This document shows positions 1 to 8,466 of a stretch of 64,000 nucleotides of DNA, piece by piece. Below the pieces are notes generated by a model that was not told the DNA's origin, made no database searches, and saw nothing but the letters and a program-made list of their open reading frames with translations. Numbering within the stretch: the stretch's first letter is position 1; each line of letters starts with the position of its first letter. This DNA comes from Cacconaster sp964598495 (GTDB lineage Bacteria; Bacteroidota; Bacteroidia; Bacteroidales; UBA932). Location of the stretch: positions 62,001 to 126,000 of the forward strand of contig CAZRBY010000001.1 of NCBI GenBank assembly GCA_964598495.1, given 5' to 3'. The position numbers and the translations under genes were made by a program.

Positions 1-1655
1 TTCTGCTCGCAAAGCGGATTTGAGGCGATCTCGTTGTAGGGAATCAGCCACTGCCAGAACTCGTCAACAGAAGGTTTACCGGTTGTCCTGGCCTTTTCGC
101 CAGGCATCTGTTCACCGTACATGTTGTAGTTTGAAGCCAAAGGGTCAAGAGGTGCTACTTTCGAGTTTTTCCAAGGAGCCACTTTGACGTTTGTTCCCCA
201 TCCGTTGGCCGTACCACCCTGATTGTAACCATCACGGGGCTTGGGTCCTCGATCTATGGCTTGATCAAGTCGTTTAAGGTCGTGCCAGCGAGCGCCGTGT
301 TCGGCCCAGAGTTCAACCCTTCTCTGCCAGATTACTGCTTCCGCAAGAGCCTCTCCCGTACTTGTGGGCTTCGCATATTGGGGGTCGCGATGATGCGCTA
401 TGGTGTAGAGCATATCTTGCGCCTTGTCATTTTGACCGGCACGGGCGTAGCCCTCTGCCGCTATCAAATACATCTCGGGAAGACGCATATAGGCAACATC
501 ATGGTAGTCATTCTGCGTCTGGTTGTCATCCACAATCCATTTCTGCGACATCCAGCAAGCCAAACGCGATGAGGTACTGCCGGGGAGATAGAGTTCCTTG
601 GCTGTGTAGGGATCCTCCACCCAAAGGCGTTTTCTCACGTCAGACTCGGGAATTGTTTTATATAAAAGATTGAGGATAGCCCTCGGACTGCTTCTGTTGT
701 AGGCTGCGTAGTTGTTGGAGATGAAATTGTGCCAAGATCTATTTCCACCTCCCTGTGAATTGTCTTCTTTGGCAATAAGTCCCCATAGCCACTCTGTGTT
801 AGTTGCGTCACTGGCTCGGTTGACTACGGTAGTATAAGTATCAGCCTGGAGCTTGGCTCCGGAATTTTTGATGACATATTCTGCATCGGCTGCAGCTTCA
901 CTCCATTTACCCATAGTCAAATAGACTCTGGCGCGAATGCCTCTCACAACATATTTGTCAAAATGTGACTTGTTAACCTTTTTGATATTGCATTTGTCGA
1001 GATATTCGAATGCAGTACCAAGGTCTGCCAGAATCTGCGCATAGGTCTCTTCAACCGAACTCCTGGCCATAGGATCCGGGGAAGGAGTCAGACGCAGAAT
1101 TACACCGGGTTGAGTATTGTTGCCGGCAGGATCATATCTTTTAGCCCAAGCCTGCACAAGCTCGAACAATGCGAATGCACGATAGGCGTAAGCCTCTCCC
1201 GCCGCCAAATAGCCATATTGTTCCGAACCTGGCATACCGGCATCATAGGCCTCGATTACCTTGTTGGCATTGTTAATTACCCTGTAAAATAATTTCCAGT
1301 AATAATTTAGGTCATTGTATTTGTGAGAGAGATCGCGGTGATGCGTCAGCTGCGCACAGAATTTGTACATCACATTGTCGTAGGTCCATACCACATCATC
1401 AGCCATAAAGGCGAGATGGAGGCAGAAAGTTGGATAACCTCCCTGTCCGTTCCAGGAAGTAGTGGTGCCGCTGGAGTTACCTTCGTACATCATACGGTGA
1501 ATACCGTTGATGGCCATCATGGCATTTTCGGTGCTGCTGAAGATACTCGCCTCATCAACTGAAGATGTAGGTGCCGTATCCAGAAACTCTTTACTGCAAG
1601 ACCAGACGGTAAGCAGAGCGGCTGTAATTAGCATGATAGGATATATTCGTTTCAT
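1..1655 (-). CDS. SusD/RagB-family outer-membrane glycan-binding lipoprotein (C-terminus cut by window edge)
   Basis: The reading frame opens at an ATG at 1655 and runs without a stop to base 1, giving about 551 residues. The N-terminus is a lipoprotein signal ending in VWSC followed by SKEFLDTAPTSSV, the usual SusD opening. The last visible residues (LIPYNEIASNPLCEQ) match the SusD C-terminal 'IPxxEIxxNP' segment, so only a few residues are missing. SusD proteins sit on the cell surface, bind oligosaccharide or peptide ligand and form a lid over the SusC transporter. The start lies 11 nt after the SusC stop, so the two are co-transcribed. The ligand cannot be inferred, because no glycosidase or regulator is visible next to the pair. 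Confidence 0.93.
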   Translation of the reverse strand, partial: MKRIYPIMLITAALLTVWSCSKEFLDTAPTSSVDEASIFSSTENAMMAINGIHRMMYEGNSSGTTTSWNGQGGYPTFCLHLAFMADDVVWTYDNVMYKFCAQLTHHRDLSHKYNDLNYYWKLFYRVINNANKVIEAYDAGMPGSEQYGYLAAGEAYAYRAFALFELVQAWAKRYDPAGNNTQPGVILRLTPSPDPMARSSVEETYAQILADLGTAFEYLDKCNIKKVNKSHFDKYVVRGIRARVYLTMGKWSEAAADAEYVIKNSGAKLQADTYTTVVNRASDATNTEWLWGLIAKEDNSQGGGNRSWHNFISNNYAAYNRSSPRAILNLLYKTIPESDVRKRLWVEDPYTAKELYLPGSTSSRLACWMSQKWIVDDNQTQNDYHDVAYMRLPEMYLIAAEGYARAGQNDKAQDMLYTIAHHRDPQYAKPTSTGEALAEAVIWQRRVELWAEHGARWHDLKRLDQAIDRGPKPRDGYNQGGTANGWGTNVKVAPWKNSKVAPLDPLASNYNMYGEQMPGEKARTTGKPSVDEFWQWLIPYNEIASNPLCEQ

Positions 1656-1666
1656 ATCAGTAAGCT

Positions 1667-4600
1667 TTATAGAGTAATATTAACACCAAGTGAAATGGTC
1701 CTTGAAGGACTGAAGCGGTCTCCGCCGGAGTCATAATTGCTCAACGTATAGTTAGAATTAAGACCCATGCGGGCATTGAATACATAGAGATGATCTCCTG
1801 CTAAATACACCTGGATTTTGCTGAGTTTGATCCTTTCGCACCACTTCTTAGGAAGCGAATAGGCAATGTTGAGACTGTTTATCTCGAGCATATTGGTGGT
1901 GGTAAGCCATCTGGTTGAACGCGCACCATGGACATTTGATGCGTAGGTAGAGTTGGTTGTCAAAATGGGCACATTCGTAACATCGCCCGGTTTGCGCCAC
2001 ATATTGGCGGCAAGGTCGGGTGAGAGGTTGACCAGATTAGTACTTACCAGAGCACCTACCATCACATTTTCATAAGCCCGGTCATAGGTCCATCCACCCA
2101 GTTGATAATATAGATCAAGTGCGACTGTGAAGTTTTTCCAACTGAAGGAGGTGTTGATGCCTCCGAAAAGGTTTGGTATTGAAGATCCGCTGTAATCTTC
2201 ACGCGCCTTGTCCATATTGGTGGTGTAATCAATACCGTTGATATTCACAATATCATCTGAAGTATCACCAATATAGTCTTCAGCAATCTCATATATGCTC
2301 AAACCTGTCTGTGGATCCACGCCTGCCCATTGATATAGCCACCATTCATATACGGAGTGTCCCTCCTCCACCTTATTGTAAGAAGCATTTCTCAAGAAGG
2401 GCTCGATAGGCAGAGAGGAAATGCGGTTTTTAAGGTATGTACCGGTGAGTCCCACATTCCACCTCATATTGCCGGTCTTGACAATATCATAACCAAGCTG
2501 AAATTCAACTCCTCTGTTGTAGAGGCCGCCGGCATTTTCATTGTGCGAGGTGAGACCGGTTGACGGGGGAAGGGTTACCTCCATCAAAAGGTTGGTAGTT
2601 CTGCGATCGAAGTATTCCAACGATCCAGTCAAACGCCTGTTGAAGAGGGAAAATTCGATTGCCGCATCCCAGTTGGTGCTTACCTCCCACTGGAGATCGG
2701 GATTACCTGTAGAGGTCATGCTCTGAGTATAACCCGGCTCGTCCACATTTTGGTTTATCACATAGAGTGCCATCCAGGGGAAATAGCTGCCCAAGTCATC
2801 GCTACCGACAGTTCCTACGGATGCACGCAGTTTGAGTCCGTTAATCCAGTCAATACTCTTAATAAACGGTTCCCTATCAAGGACCCAGGATCCTCCAACT
2901 GACCAAAAGTTGCCCCAGCGCGAATTCCTCGCGAATTTTGAACTGCCGTCCCGACGGAATGATCCGGAAAAGAAATATTTGCCGTCATAGTCATAATTGG
3001 CACGGGCAAAATAGCCTTCAGTATTGTAAACACTGTTATAAGAGCTCGGTTGCGCACTCACCTCAACATAGTTGTCAAACTCATAATTGTCACCGATTAC
3101 AATCTGATAACGCATTGAAGCCGATGCGCTTAGTGAATATGTGTAACTGTTGCTTTCGTGACCGAGCAATGCATCCACATGGTGTTTTCCGAAGTTACGG
3201 CCCCAGGTTAGGAGCTGGTTGAAAGTCCAGGTACGGGTATTTGAGATTGTCTTGGAAGTGGCAGGGGTATTTGATGTCAACTCTGAATAGAATGGTGTAG
3301 CTGAATGTGCAACATAGTTACTGTTGTATAGAGCGGCATTTGCTGTAAACTTGAAGTCTTTGAGAAATGAAATTTCAATGTATGGTTTTATATCCATCAT
3401 TGTTCTTTCTTGCTGGTTGAATCGGTCCTGAAGCTGTCTCGGAGCATTTACACCGGGATAGATCATACGACCGGGAATCGCAAATCCCGAAGCTGTGGTG
3501 AAGCCTTCTCCAAAATCATAAATGGGATTTCCGTTTTCATCTAGCACCAGTGCTCCGGTGTTGTCGTGAAGATGTACGCCATAGACTGGAGGCATACGTC
3601 TCGCAATCATGAAGACATTGCCCATTGTTCCCTGTGAGGTCGACTGAATGCCGTATTGTGTACTCAATGTGGAGGCCAGATTGACCCCTATATTGAGCCA
3701 ATCCATAGCATTTGCAGAGACATTGGCCCTTGCGGTGTAACGTTCAAATCCGGATCCGACGATATATCCTTCATTGTCGGAATAGCCAACGGAAGCATAG
3801 TAACTGCTTTTTCCATGACGGCCGTTTGCGCTTACCGAATAATCCTGGACAAGTCCAACCTGCTCAATTCCCTTCCTCCAATCAGTGTCATCCAGCCATT
3901 TGAAAGTGGCGCCGGAATTGTAGTTGCCGTTTGTATCAACAACCTCGGTAATGCCGCAGGACCAGGGATTGTATTCTTCGGTGAAATTAAGACCGGTTGC
4001 AACGGAGTGGGAGGCCTGGCGAGCTGCTTCTTCGGGGCTGACACCATTGAGAATGTGGTTGTTATAATAGAGGCGCCAGTAGGTCTCCATATAGTCCTTG
4101 ATGCCCATTGTCTTATAGTCTTCACTTTCTCGAGTAACCCAGCCTGTAGCAACTTTGACATTGATGTTGGCTTTTTCGCTTTTTCCCTGCTTGGTCGTGA
4201 CCATTATCACACCATTTGCGGCACGTGCACCATAGAGTGCAGTAGAAGCGGCATCCTTGAGTACGGTAATACTTTCGATATCACCGGAGGGTATACTTGA
4301 GAGTATTCCGGAGTAGATAATACCGTCCAGCACTATGAGCGGGTCAATATTACCATTTATGGACCCTATTCCGCGGATGGTTATGGTGGCATCTGCTCCG
4401 GGTTGTCCGAGGGCGGAGGTAAGACGGATACCCGGCGTAGAGCCGTTGAGCGTGTTTAGAGGGTTTGAATTAGGGATGAGTTCAATCTTTTCACCGCTAA
4501 TTTTGCCTGCAGAACCCGTAAATGAAGATTTGGTAGCAGTACCATAGGCCACTACCATCACCTCCTCCAAGGCTTCCGAATCAGGTACCAGGACCACATC

Positions 4601-4882
4601 TATTACGGCACGCCCATTAACCGGAATTTCCTGATTTATGTACCCAATGGAAGAGAAAATCAGTACGCTGTTACGCGGTACCGTGATAGAATATCTGCCG
4701 TCGGCATCAGCCGCGACTCCGGAAGTTGTGCCTTTTAAAACAACGCTTGCAAAAGGTACCGGATCGTGATTCTCATCGAATATGGTACCTTTGACGGAAA
4801 TATTCCCGCTTTGGGCAAGCATCTTGAAAGGCAGTAATAACAGCAACACCATTACTGTTATCATGTAATGTTTGTAATGCAT
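1667..4882 (-). CDS. SusC/RagA-family TonB-dependent outer-membrane transporter
   Basis: The product is a 1,071-residue TonB-dependent receptor of normal SusC length. It has a signal peptide (ending near LLPFKMLAQ), a carboxypeptidase-regulatory-like N-terminal domain (about residues 28-100, VKGTIFDENHDPVPFASVVL), a plug with the SusC signature region (IVLDGIIYSG and SITVLKDAASTALYGARAANGVIMVTT, about 185-235) and a C-terminal beta-barrel ending SLGVNITL. It imports the ligand captured by the SusD partner encoded directly downstream, energised by TonB; a TonB-family protein is encoded at 20509. A TATATTTG -7 box lies about 60 nt upstream. There is no N-terminal STN/anti-sigma-interacting domain, so regulation by a FecI/FecR pair is not indicated. 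Confidence 0.95.
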   Translation of the reverse strand: MHYKHYMITVMVLLLLLPFKMLAQSGNISVKGTIFDENHDPVPFASVVLKGTTSGVAADADGRYSITVPRNSVLIFSSIGYINQEIPVNGRAVIDVVLVPDSEALEEVMVVAYGTATKSSFTGSAGKISGEKIELIPNSNPLNTLNGSTPGIRLTSALGQPGADATITIRGIGSINGNIDPLIVLDGIIYSGILSSIPSGDIESITVLKDAASTALYGARAANGVIMVTTKQGKSEKANINVKVATGWVTRESEDYKTMGIKDYMETYWRLYYNNHILNGVSPEEAARQASHSVATGLNFTEEYNPWSCGITEVVDTNGNYNSGATFKWLDDTDWRKGIEQVGLVQDYSVSANGRHGKSSYYASVGYSDNEGYIVGSGFERYTARANVSANAMDWLNIGVNLASTLSTQYGIQSTSQGTMGNVFMIARRMPPVYGVHLHDNTGALVLDENGNPIYDFGEGFTTASGFAIPGRMIYPGVNAPRQLQDRFNQQERTMMDIKPYIEISFLKDFKFTANAALYNSNYVAHSATPFYSELTSNTPATSKTISNTRTWTFNQLLTWGRNFGKHHVDALLGHESNSYTYSLSASASMRYQIVIGDNYEFDNYVEVSAQPSSYNSVYNTEGYFARANYDYDGKYFFSGSFRRDGSSKFARNSRWGNFWSVGGSWVLDREPFIKSIDWINGLKLRASVGTVGSDDLGSYFPWMALYVINQNVDEPGYTQSMTSTGNPDLQWEVSTNWDAAIEFSLFNRRLTGSLEYFDRRTTNLLMEVTLPPSTGLTSHNENAGGLYNRGVEFQLGYDIVKTGNMRWNVGLTGTYLKNRISSLPIEPFLRNASYNKVEEGHSVYEWWLYQWAGVDPQTGLSIYEIAEDYIGDTSDDIVNINGIDYTTNMDKAREDYSGSSIPNLFGGINTSFSWKNFTVALDLYYQLGGWTYDRAYENVMVGALVSTNLVNLSPDLAANMWRKPGDVTNVPILTTNSTYASNVHGARSTRWLTTTNMLEINSLNIAYSLPKKWCERIKLSKIQVYLAGDHLYVFNARMGLNSNYTLSNYDSGGDRFSPSRTISLGVNITL

Positions 4883-4944
4883 ATATAGAAGTTTTATGAG
4901 AGTTCAAAAAAAATACTCTACGGCACCTTCAATTCGACAATTCT

Positions 4945-4952
4945 CAAATATA
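4945..4952 (-). promoter_or_regulatory. Bacteroidetes -7 box (TATATTTG) for susC-susD
   Basis: TATATTTG on the minus strand matches the TAnnTTTG consensus, about 63 nt upstream of the susC ATG. I see no convincing TTTG element at -33. Confidence 0.45.
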
Positions 4953-4964
4953 CCAGAAGGAGCT

Positions 4965-6218
4965 TCAATAAAATCCCCCTTTATCCACAATAAAATCCCT
5001 GTTTATGAAATTTTCCATTAGGAAAGCATCAATTTCCCGACACAGGCGGTCCCTTTCCTTATCCGATATATGCCCATCACTTCTCCACTTTGCAAGCAAC
5101 GGGAGCGTGATATCCCTGATGTGTGCCTCTACCGGAGCAAGACGCTGAATAATACCGGTACCGCGGCTATTGTAAAGGCCGCTAAAACGAAAATAATTCT
5201 TACCGTTGCCTCTTGTGACAGGGAATATCTCCGATTTCAAAGCGCAGGCTTTGCGGCATATCGGGGAATCGTGGTTCTCATCTCCCTTGATCTGCCTTAA
5301 GACCATCGGTAAGCCCTCCTTACCGCAACTAACCCAGGCCGGGACCGCAACTGAACAGGGAGGATAACCCAAAGCCGTCCAAAGAGTGGTCAGCTGCGGA
5401 TTTTCACCTGGACGCACGGCCTGTATAACTGAAGCAACGGCACTTAATCTACGTGGAATAAAGTCACTGTCAGGGAAAAATCCTCCCGGCAGATCATATC
5501 CCTCATCAGCCATCTTCCTCAGGTCCAATCCGAGTAACGGTTGATAAAAACTCCGCGACATTTTATCAAATATGAAATGTGGAGTCAATGCTTCTCCGCC
5601 GGCAATGGCATCCCTTAATATCTGTACCGCTGCATAATATCGGATATAACCCATACCTGCATCTCTCTCCCCATGTCTTGAATAGTTTGTATAAACGAGA
5701 AAACCTTCAGGGGCAATGGCAGGGTCATTGACATCCACTACGTGGTAACCGGTCGGGTAGGTCTCAACATAAACGGCATTGCCGAGGGTATCTATCACCC
5801 CATAATTGGAAGATACGGGTATCGGCTTGGCAATGGTATCCAGCAGGTGGAGAAAATCCCGAAGGGAAGCACATTTGTCCAATGCCATTTTCATTATGAA
5901 TCCATTGTTGATATCCCAGGATTCGTTGTCCACGAAGTTGTAGGACATGGTATTCATTATGCAGAATCCTGCTGAATTGGTACCGAACCAGGCATTGACG
6001 GGATTCTCTTCCAATGCCAGACCAATCCAATCATATTTTTCTCCGTTGACAAATGAAAGACGCTGCGCAAAAACACTCCCATCAGTGTTTTTCCACATCA
6101 GAGGACGGCCGTCAGGCGTAATTTTACCCGTTATTATAACGGACGTGCAGCAGTGTGAAGGGATTGGAAATGCGAAAAACAGAACAAGCAAGCAGAACAA
6201 GGTGCCCACGTGGCGCAT
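4965..6218 (-). CDS. Secreted Ntn-type linear amide hydrolase (C45/choloylglycine hydrolase-like)
   Basis: From the ATG at 6218 the protein has a signal peptide (RHVGTLFCLLVLFFAFPIPSHC) and a Cys at about residue 24 beginning CTSVIITGKITPDG. This fits the N-terminal-nucleophile pattern, where signal removal exposes a catalytic Cys. Further family motifs are RPLMWKNTDG, WFGTNSAGFCIMNT and NYGVIDTLGNAVYVET. Substrates in the family are amide bonds (acyl-amino acids, conjugated bile acids, penicillins, carcinine-like amides); the one here is unknown. A possible upstream start near 6284 is rejected because it overlaps the -7 box. A paralogue is encoded at 29073-30302. The gene ends 82 nt before susC and has its own promoter. 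Confidence 0.8.
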   Translation of the reverse strand: MRHVGTLFCLLVLFFAFPIPSHCCTSVIITGKITPDGRPLMWKNTDGSVFAQRLSFVNGEKYDWIGLALEENPVNAWFGTNSAGFCIMNTMSYNFVDNESWDINNGFIMKMALDKCASLRDFLHLLDTIAKPIPVSSNYGVIDTLGNAVYVETYPTGYHVVDVNDPAIAPEGFLVYTNYSRHGERDAGMGYIRYYAAVQILRDAIAGGEALTPHFIFDKMSRSFYQPLLGLDLRKMADEGYDLPGGFFPDSDFIPRRLSAVASVIQAVRPGENPQLTTLWTALGYPPCSVAVPAWVSCGKEGLPMVLRQIKGDENHDSPICRKACALKSEIFPVTRGNGKNYFRFSGLYNSRGTGIIQRLAPVEAHIRDITLPLLAKWRSDGHISDKERDRLCREIDAFLMENFINRDFIVDKGGFY

Positions 6219-6281
6219 CCTGAAAGGATTGAAATGTTCTCTGCAGAAAACCATGATTAACGATAGTTTGAGGTTCTTCCG

Positions 6282-6289
6282 CAAATATA
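6282..6289 (-). promoter_or_regulatory. -7 box (TATATTTG) upstream of the Ntn hydrolase
   Basis: A perfect TAnnTTTG match on the minus strand, 64 nt upstream of the chosen ATG at 6218. It rules out the further-upstream in-frame start at 6284, which would lie inside the box. Confidence 0.5.
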
Positions 6290-6540
6290 AGTTATTTTAC
6301 ACAAACAAACAACAACAAAATGCTCTTTGCCGGATACTATTAGATTATTACATTGACATTCACTTTCCTATGTGGCAATTTGGAATAAACGCCCCAATAA
6401 TACATTATACCGAATGATGGCCATACTCCTTCCGATATGCTCTTTGGTTGATTTAAAAAAACAAGAAGATTCGGTTACTAATGGTAAATTATTTTCAAAA
6501 AAGAGAGTTACCTGTTCCGGAAGGTTATCTGTAGGATAAA

Positions 6541-6618
6541 TTATTTCGACTTTATCTCAAACCCCGCTCCGAAAAGTAATGCGCCCATTAGTATTAGGAA
6601 TATTCTTTTCGTTTTGAT
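6541..6618 (-). pseudogene. Decayed lipoprotein signal-peptide remnant
   Basis: One frame off the 3' end of the neighbouring lipoprotein gene, the minus strand encodes (ATC)KTKRIFLILMGALLFGAGF followed by EIKSK and TAA. This is the same signal peptide as the intact genes upstream (compare MKTKLLPLMMVAALLFGAGC), but with ATG changed to ATC, the lipobox Cys changed to Phe, and a stop five residues later. Nucleotide similarity to the start of the gene at 8460 is obvious. It is best read as the dead 5' end of a sixth lipoprotein gene, now overlapping the end of the gene at 6557-7060. The rest of that gene is not recognisable in 6285-6540, where I see nothing else. Confidence 0.7.
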
Positions 6619-7060
6619 AGCGATGATTATATTTCTTATCAACTCTTTCACATGACCAGATGGTGCCAACAAGCTTGACTTTTTCAAAAAACTCATCCCA
6701 GCCTTCAGGTATTGGTCCTTCTACTCCATAAAATAAGAGCTGAACTCCGTCGCACGAATATACTGATTCCGAAAATATGCAAGAAGGCGAGCGCCCGGGA
6801 ATAAAGTCCGATTTGCTCTCAATTACAAAATAATTGGCGTTAGTTTCAAGATCTTTATATAAAGAAATTTTTATGAAATATGCCTTTGAATGCTCAGCAC
6901 AATAATTTTTAATCCACTCCATATTTCTTAGCGGATCTTTTACTCCACATACGGTTATATCGTGGTTTTCATAAATTTCATATTGAGGCCTCTTTTCACA
7001 CCCTGACACAAAAAATAGCGTAAAGAGGAAACCAAGAATCAGAATAGTAATCATTTTCAT
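6557..7060 (-). CDS. Small lipoprotein, unknown function
   Basis: The start is set at the ATG at 7060 (MKMITILILGFLFTLFFVSGC), giving a 167-residue protein with a clear lipobox (FVSGC). Longer in-frame starts would overlap the preceding gene and bury the signal peptide. The mature part is Cys- and aromatic-rich (ITVCGVKDPLRNMEWIKNYC, SPSCIFSESVYSCDGVQLLFYG). I do not recognise the family, although 'DPLRNMEWIK' resembles small Bacteroidetes lipoproteins found in similar clusters. The last 20 or so codons (from about HRYQNEKN) read through the relic signal-peptide DNA at 6541-6618 in a different frame, so the natural C-terminus has probably been replaced. It is last in the five-gene lipoprotein run. 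Confidence 0.7.
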   Translation of the reverse strand: MKMITILILGFLFTLFFVSGCEKRPQYEIYENHDITVCGVKDPLRNMEWIKNYCAEHSKAYFIKISLYKDLETNANYFVIESKSDFIPGRSPSCIFSESVYSCDGVQLLFYGVEGPIPEGWDEFFEKVKLVGTIWSCERVDKKYNHRYQNEKNIPNTNGRITFRSGV

Positions 7061-7079
7061 TTTCACTGCTAAAAATGGT

Positions 7080-7526
7080 TTAAATTTTGACAACATTGAA
7101 TATAACTTTTGCTGTTTTAGCCAATTTTTCAACAACAATCCCGTAATGAAAATGGGGATCGGGTTGTGTTGCATCACCCCCTATCTCTACGAAAAAAATA
7201 AAATCGTCATCCTTATTTTTATAAAAAGCATAATTAAGGTGCGCCAGAGATGGAAGACCGTCGCATCCTATCAGCAAAGTTTGTGTAGAAAAATCAATAC
7301 CCTTTAAATCAGGATATTTATCTATCTCATCTTGACTAAACAGAGCCAATAACTCCTGTCTCGATTGGACCACCTTTCCTTCTCCCTGCTTCATTTTTCC
7401 ATCCAGAAGATACATTTTAGGCAATTCCTTAATGATAATGGCATCAGTAGTGAGGGTTTTTTCTTCACACCCCACTCCGAAAAGCAATAGAGCGATTATT
7501 GCGAAGATGAATTTTCCGGCTCTCAT
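7080..7526 (-). CDS. Small lipoprotein, unknown function
   Basis: The protein has 148 residues. The signal peptide MRAGKFIFAIIALLLFGVGC ends in a lipobox, so the mature protein starts at about Cys20. The mature domain contains LLALFSQDEIDKYPDLKGIDFSTQTLLIGCDGLPSL and a His-rich stretch near the end (QPDPHFHYGIVVEKL). I recognise no domain. It follows the gene at 7529-8008 with 2 nt between them, so the two are translationally linked, and it precedes the lipoprotein at 7060 by 19 nt. Its signal peptide resembles the others in the run but the mature part is unrelated, a pattern typical of tandem Bacteroidetes surface or periplasmic lipoprotein clusters. Confidence 0.7.
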   Translation of the reverse strand: MRAGKFIFAIIALLLFGVGCEEKTLTTDAIIIKELPKMYLLDGKMKQGEGKVVQSRQELLALFSQDEIDKYPDLKGIDFSTQTLLIGCDGLPSLAHLNYAFYKNKDDDFIFFVEIGGDATQPDPHFHYGIVVEKLAKTAKVIFNVVKI

Positions 7527-7528
7527 TA

Positions 7529-8008
7529 TTATTTGAATCTGTCGATAACAACTTTACCCTCCAAAGAGGAATTGTACTCGATGGTAAACTTCACAAATTC
7601 ATGTTTGTTATTACTGAAAATCAAAGTGTACTCTTTGTTATTGGATAGAGGACCTATCTTAAATACCAAATCATAACCACAAATACATTTACACTGGGGG
7701 TTTGTCTCGGTTTCAACGACATTAATGATGTTGCCCTCCATGGAAACATCCGCCTTGATAGTGCCGGGACAGCAGTTGAATACGGCATTGACATGCTTGA
7801 TATAAAGGTAGCCGCCGGCTACTGCTCTATATTCTATAGATTCTTCACTTTCAGCTGATTTTGTAAAATTGGTCACAATCTCTTTACATCCCACAAATGA
7901 AAAATCTTCAATTTTAATACTTTCATTGGCATTCTCTCTATTACAACCGGCTCCGCCAATCAGGAAAAACAGAGCAATCAGTGTAATTAAAACCTTTTTC
8001 GTTTTCAT
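7529..8008 (-). CDS. Small Cys-rich lipoprotein, paralogue of the gene at 8467-8931
   Basis: The protein has 159 residues with signal peptide MKTKKVLITLIALFFLIGGAGC. The mature region carries HVNAVFNCCPGTIKADVSMEG and then NPQCKCICGYDLVFKIGPL, a Cys-rich arrangement (CC ... CxCxC-YDL) shared with its paralogue two genes upstream and, as I recall, with other uncharacterised Bacteroidetes lipoproteins. A segment of about 80 nt (7723-7802) is almost identical to the paralogue although the flanks have diverged. Spacing to the preceding gene is 2 nt and to the next is 2 nt, so this is an operon. Function is unknown; the paired cysteines suggest disulfides or metal binding, which is inference. Confidence 0.75.
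   Translation of the reverse strand: MKTKKVLITLIALFFLIGGAGCNRENANESIKIEDFSFVGCKEIVTNFTKSAESEESIEYRAVAGGYLYIKHVNAVFNCCPGTIKADVSMEGNIINVVETETNPQCKCICGYDLVFKIGPLSNNKEYTLIFSNNKHEFVKFTIEYNSSLEGKVVIDRFK
7723..7802. repeat. Near-identical 80-nt patch shared with 8655-8734
   Basis: Bases 7723-7802 and 8655-8734 match with only about three substitutions, while the rest of the two paralogous lipoprotein genes differ much more. The patch covers the Cys-Cys core (FNCCPGTIKADVSMEG). Recent gene conversion or strong constraint would both fit; the silent positions also match, which favours conversion. Confidence 0.75.
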
Positions 8009-8010
8009 AA

Positions 8011-8460
8011 CTATTTCTTTATTAAAGTGGTTAATACATAATCATAATAAAAACGTAAACCGTCAGTATGTCCGGTAAACTCTTGACAAGATACATAAGT
8101 TTGCCCCTCAAAATAGACATCCTGACCTTTATCGGATATGTTCCATTGTTTTGCAAAATCAGGAAAGTTGCAAATCCGGCAAACATTTACCGTACAGCCT
8201 GCAAGATAAATTATATGAGCCATATCTGATTGCCGATTATAGATTATATCAATGGGATCATCATGCGATCGGGGTTGCAGTTTCATCTCTTCCTCATCCG
8301 TGGCGACAATGCGAAAAACGGCTTTTTCCTTTGTCAGATTCAGATCGGCTTTTTCCATTTTAAGACAATCGCATTTGCCATACGGCATGTCGTTTTTCTC
8401 ACACCCCGCCCCGAAAAGTAAAGCGGCAACCATCATTAATGGCAATAATTTCGTTTTCAT
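8011..8460 (-). CDS. Small lipoprotein, unknown function
   Basis: The protein has 149 residues with signal peptide MKTKLLPLMMVAALLFGAGC. The mature region begins EKNDMPYGKCDCLKMEKADL and has a second cysteine group around LAGCTVNVCRICNFPDFAKQW. The C-terminal half (QWNISDKGQDVYFEGQTYVSC ... FYYDYVLTTLIKK) looks like a small beta-rich domain of the kind often annotated only as hypothetical in Bacteroidetes. It lies between the two paralogues at 7529 and 8467, with 2 and 6 nt spacing. Its signal peptide coding sequence is the closest intact match to the relic at 6541-6618. Confidence 0.7.
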   Translation of the reverse strand: MKTKLLPLMMVAALLFGAGCEKNDMPYGKCDCLKMEKADLNLTKEKAVFRIVATDEEEMKLQPRSHDDPIDIIYNRQSDMAHIIYLAGCTVNVCRICNFPDFAKQWNISDKGQDVYFEGQTYVSCQEFTGHTDGLRFYYDYVLTTLIKK

Positions 8461-8466
8461 AACTGC

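Noticed and set aside
3656..4300. A 214-residue open frame antisense to susC
   Set aside because: It lies wholly opposite a well-conserved SusC gene, has no recognisable motif and is a by-product of codon bias.
7061..7177. Longer N-terminus for the lipoprotein at 6557-7060
   Set aside because: It would overlap the upstream lipoprotein gene by nearly 100 nt and bury a clear signal peptide and lipobox.
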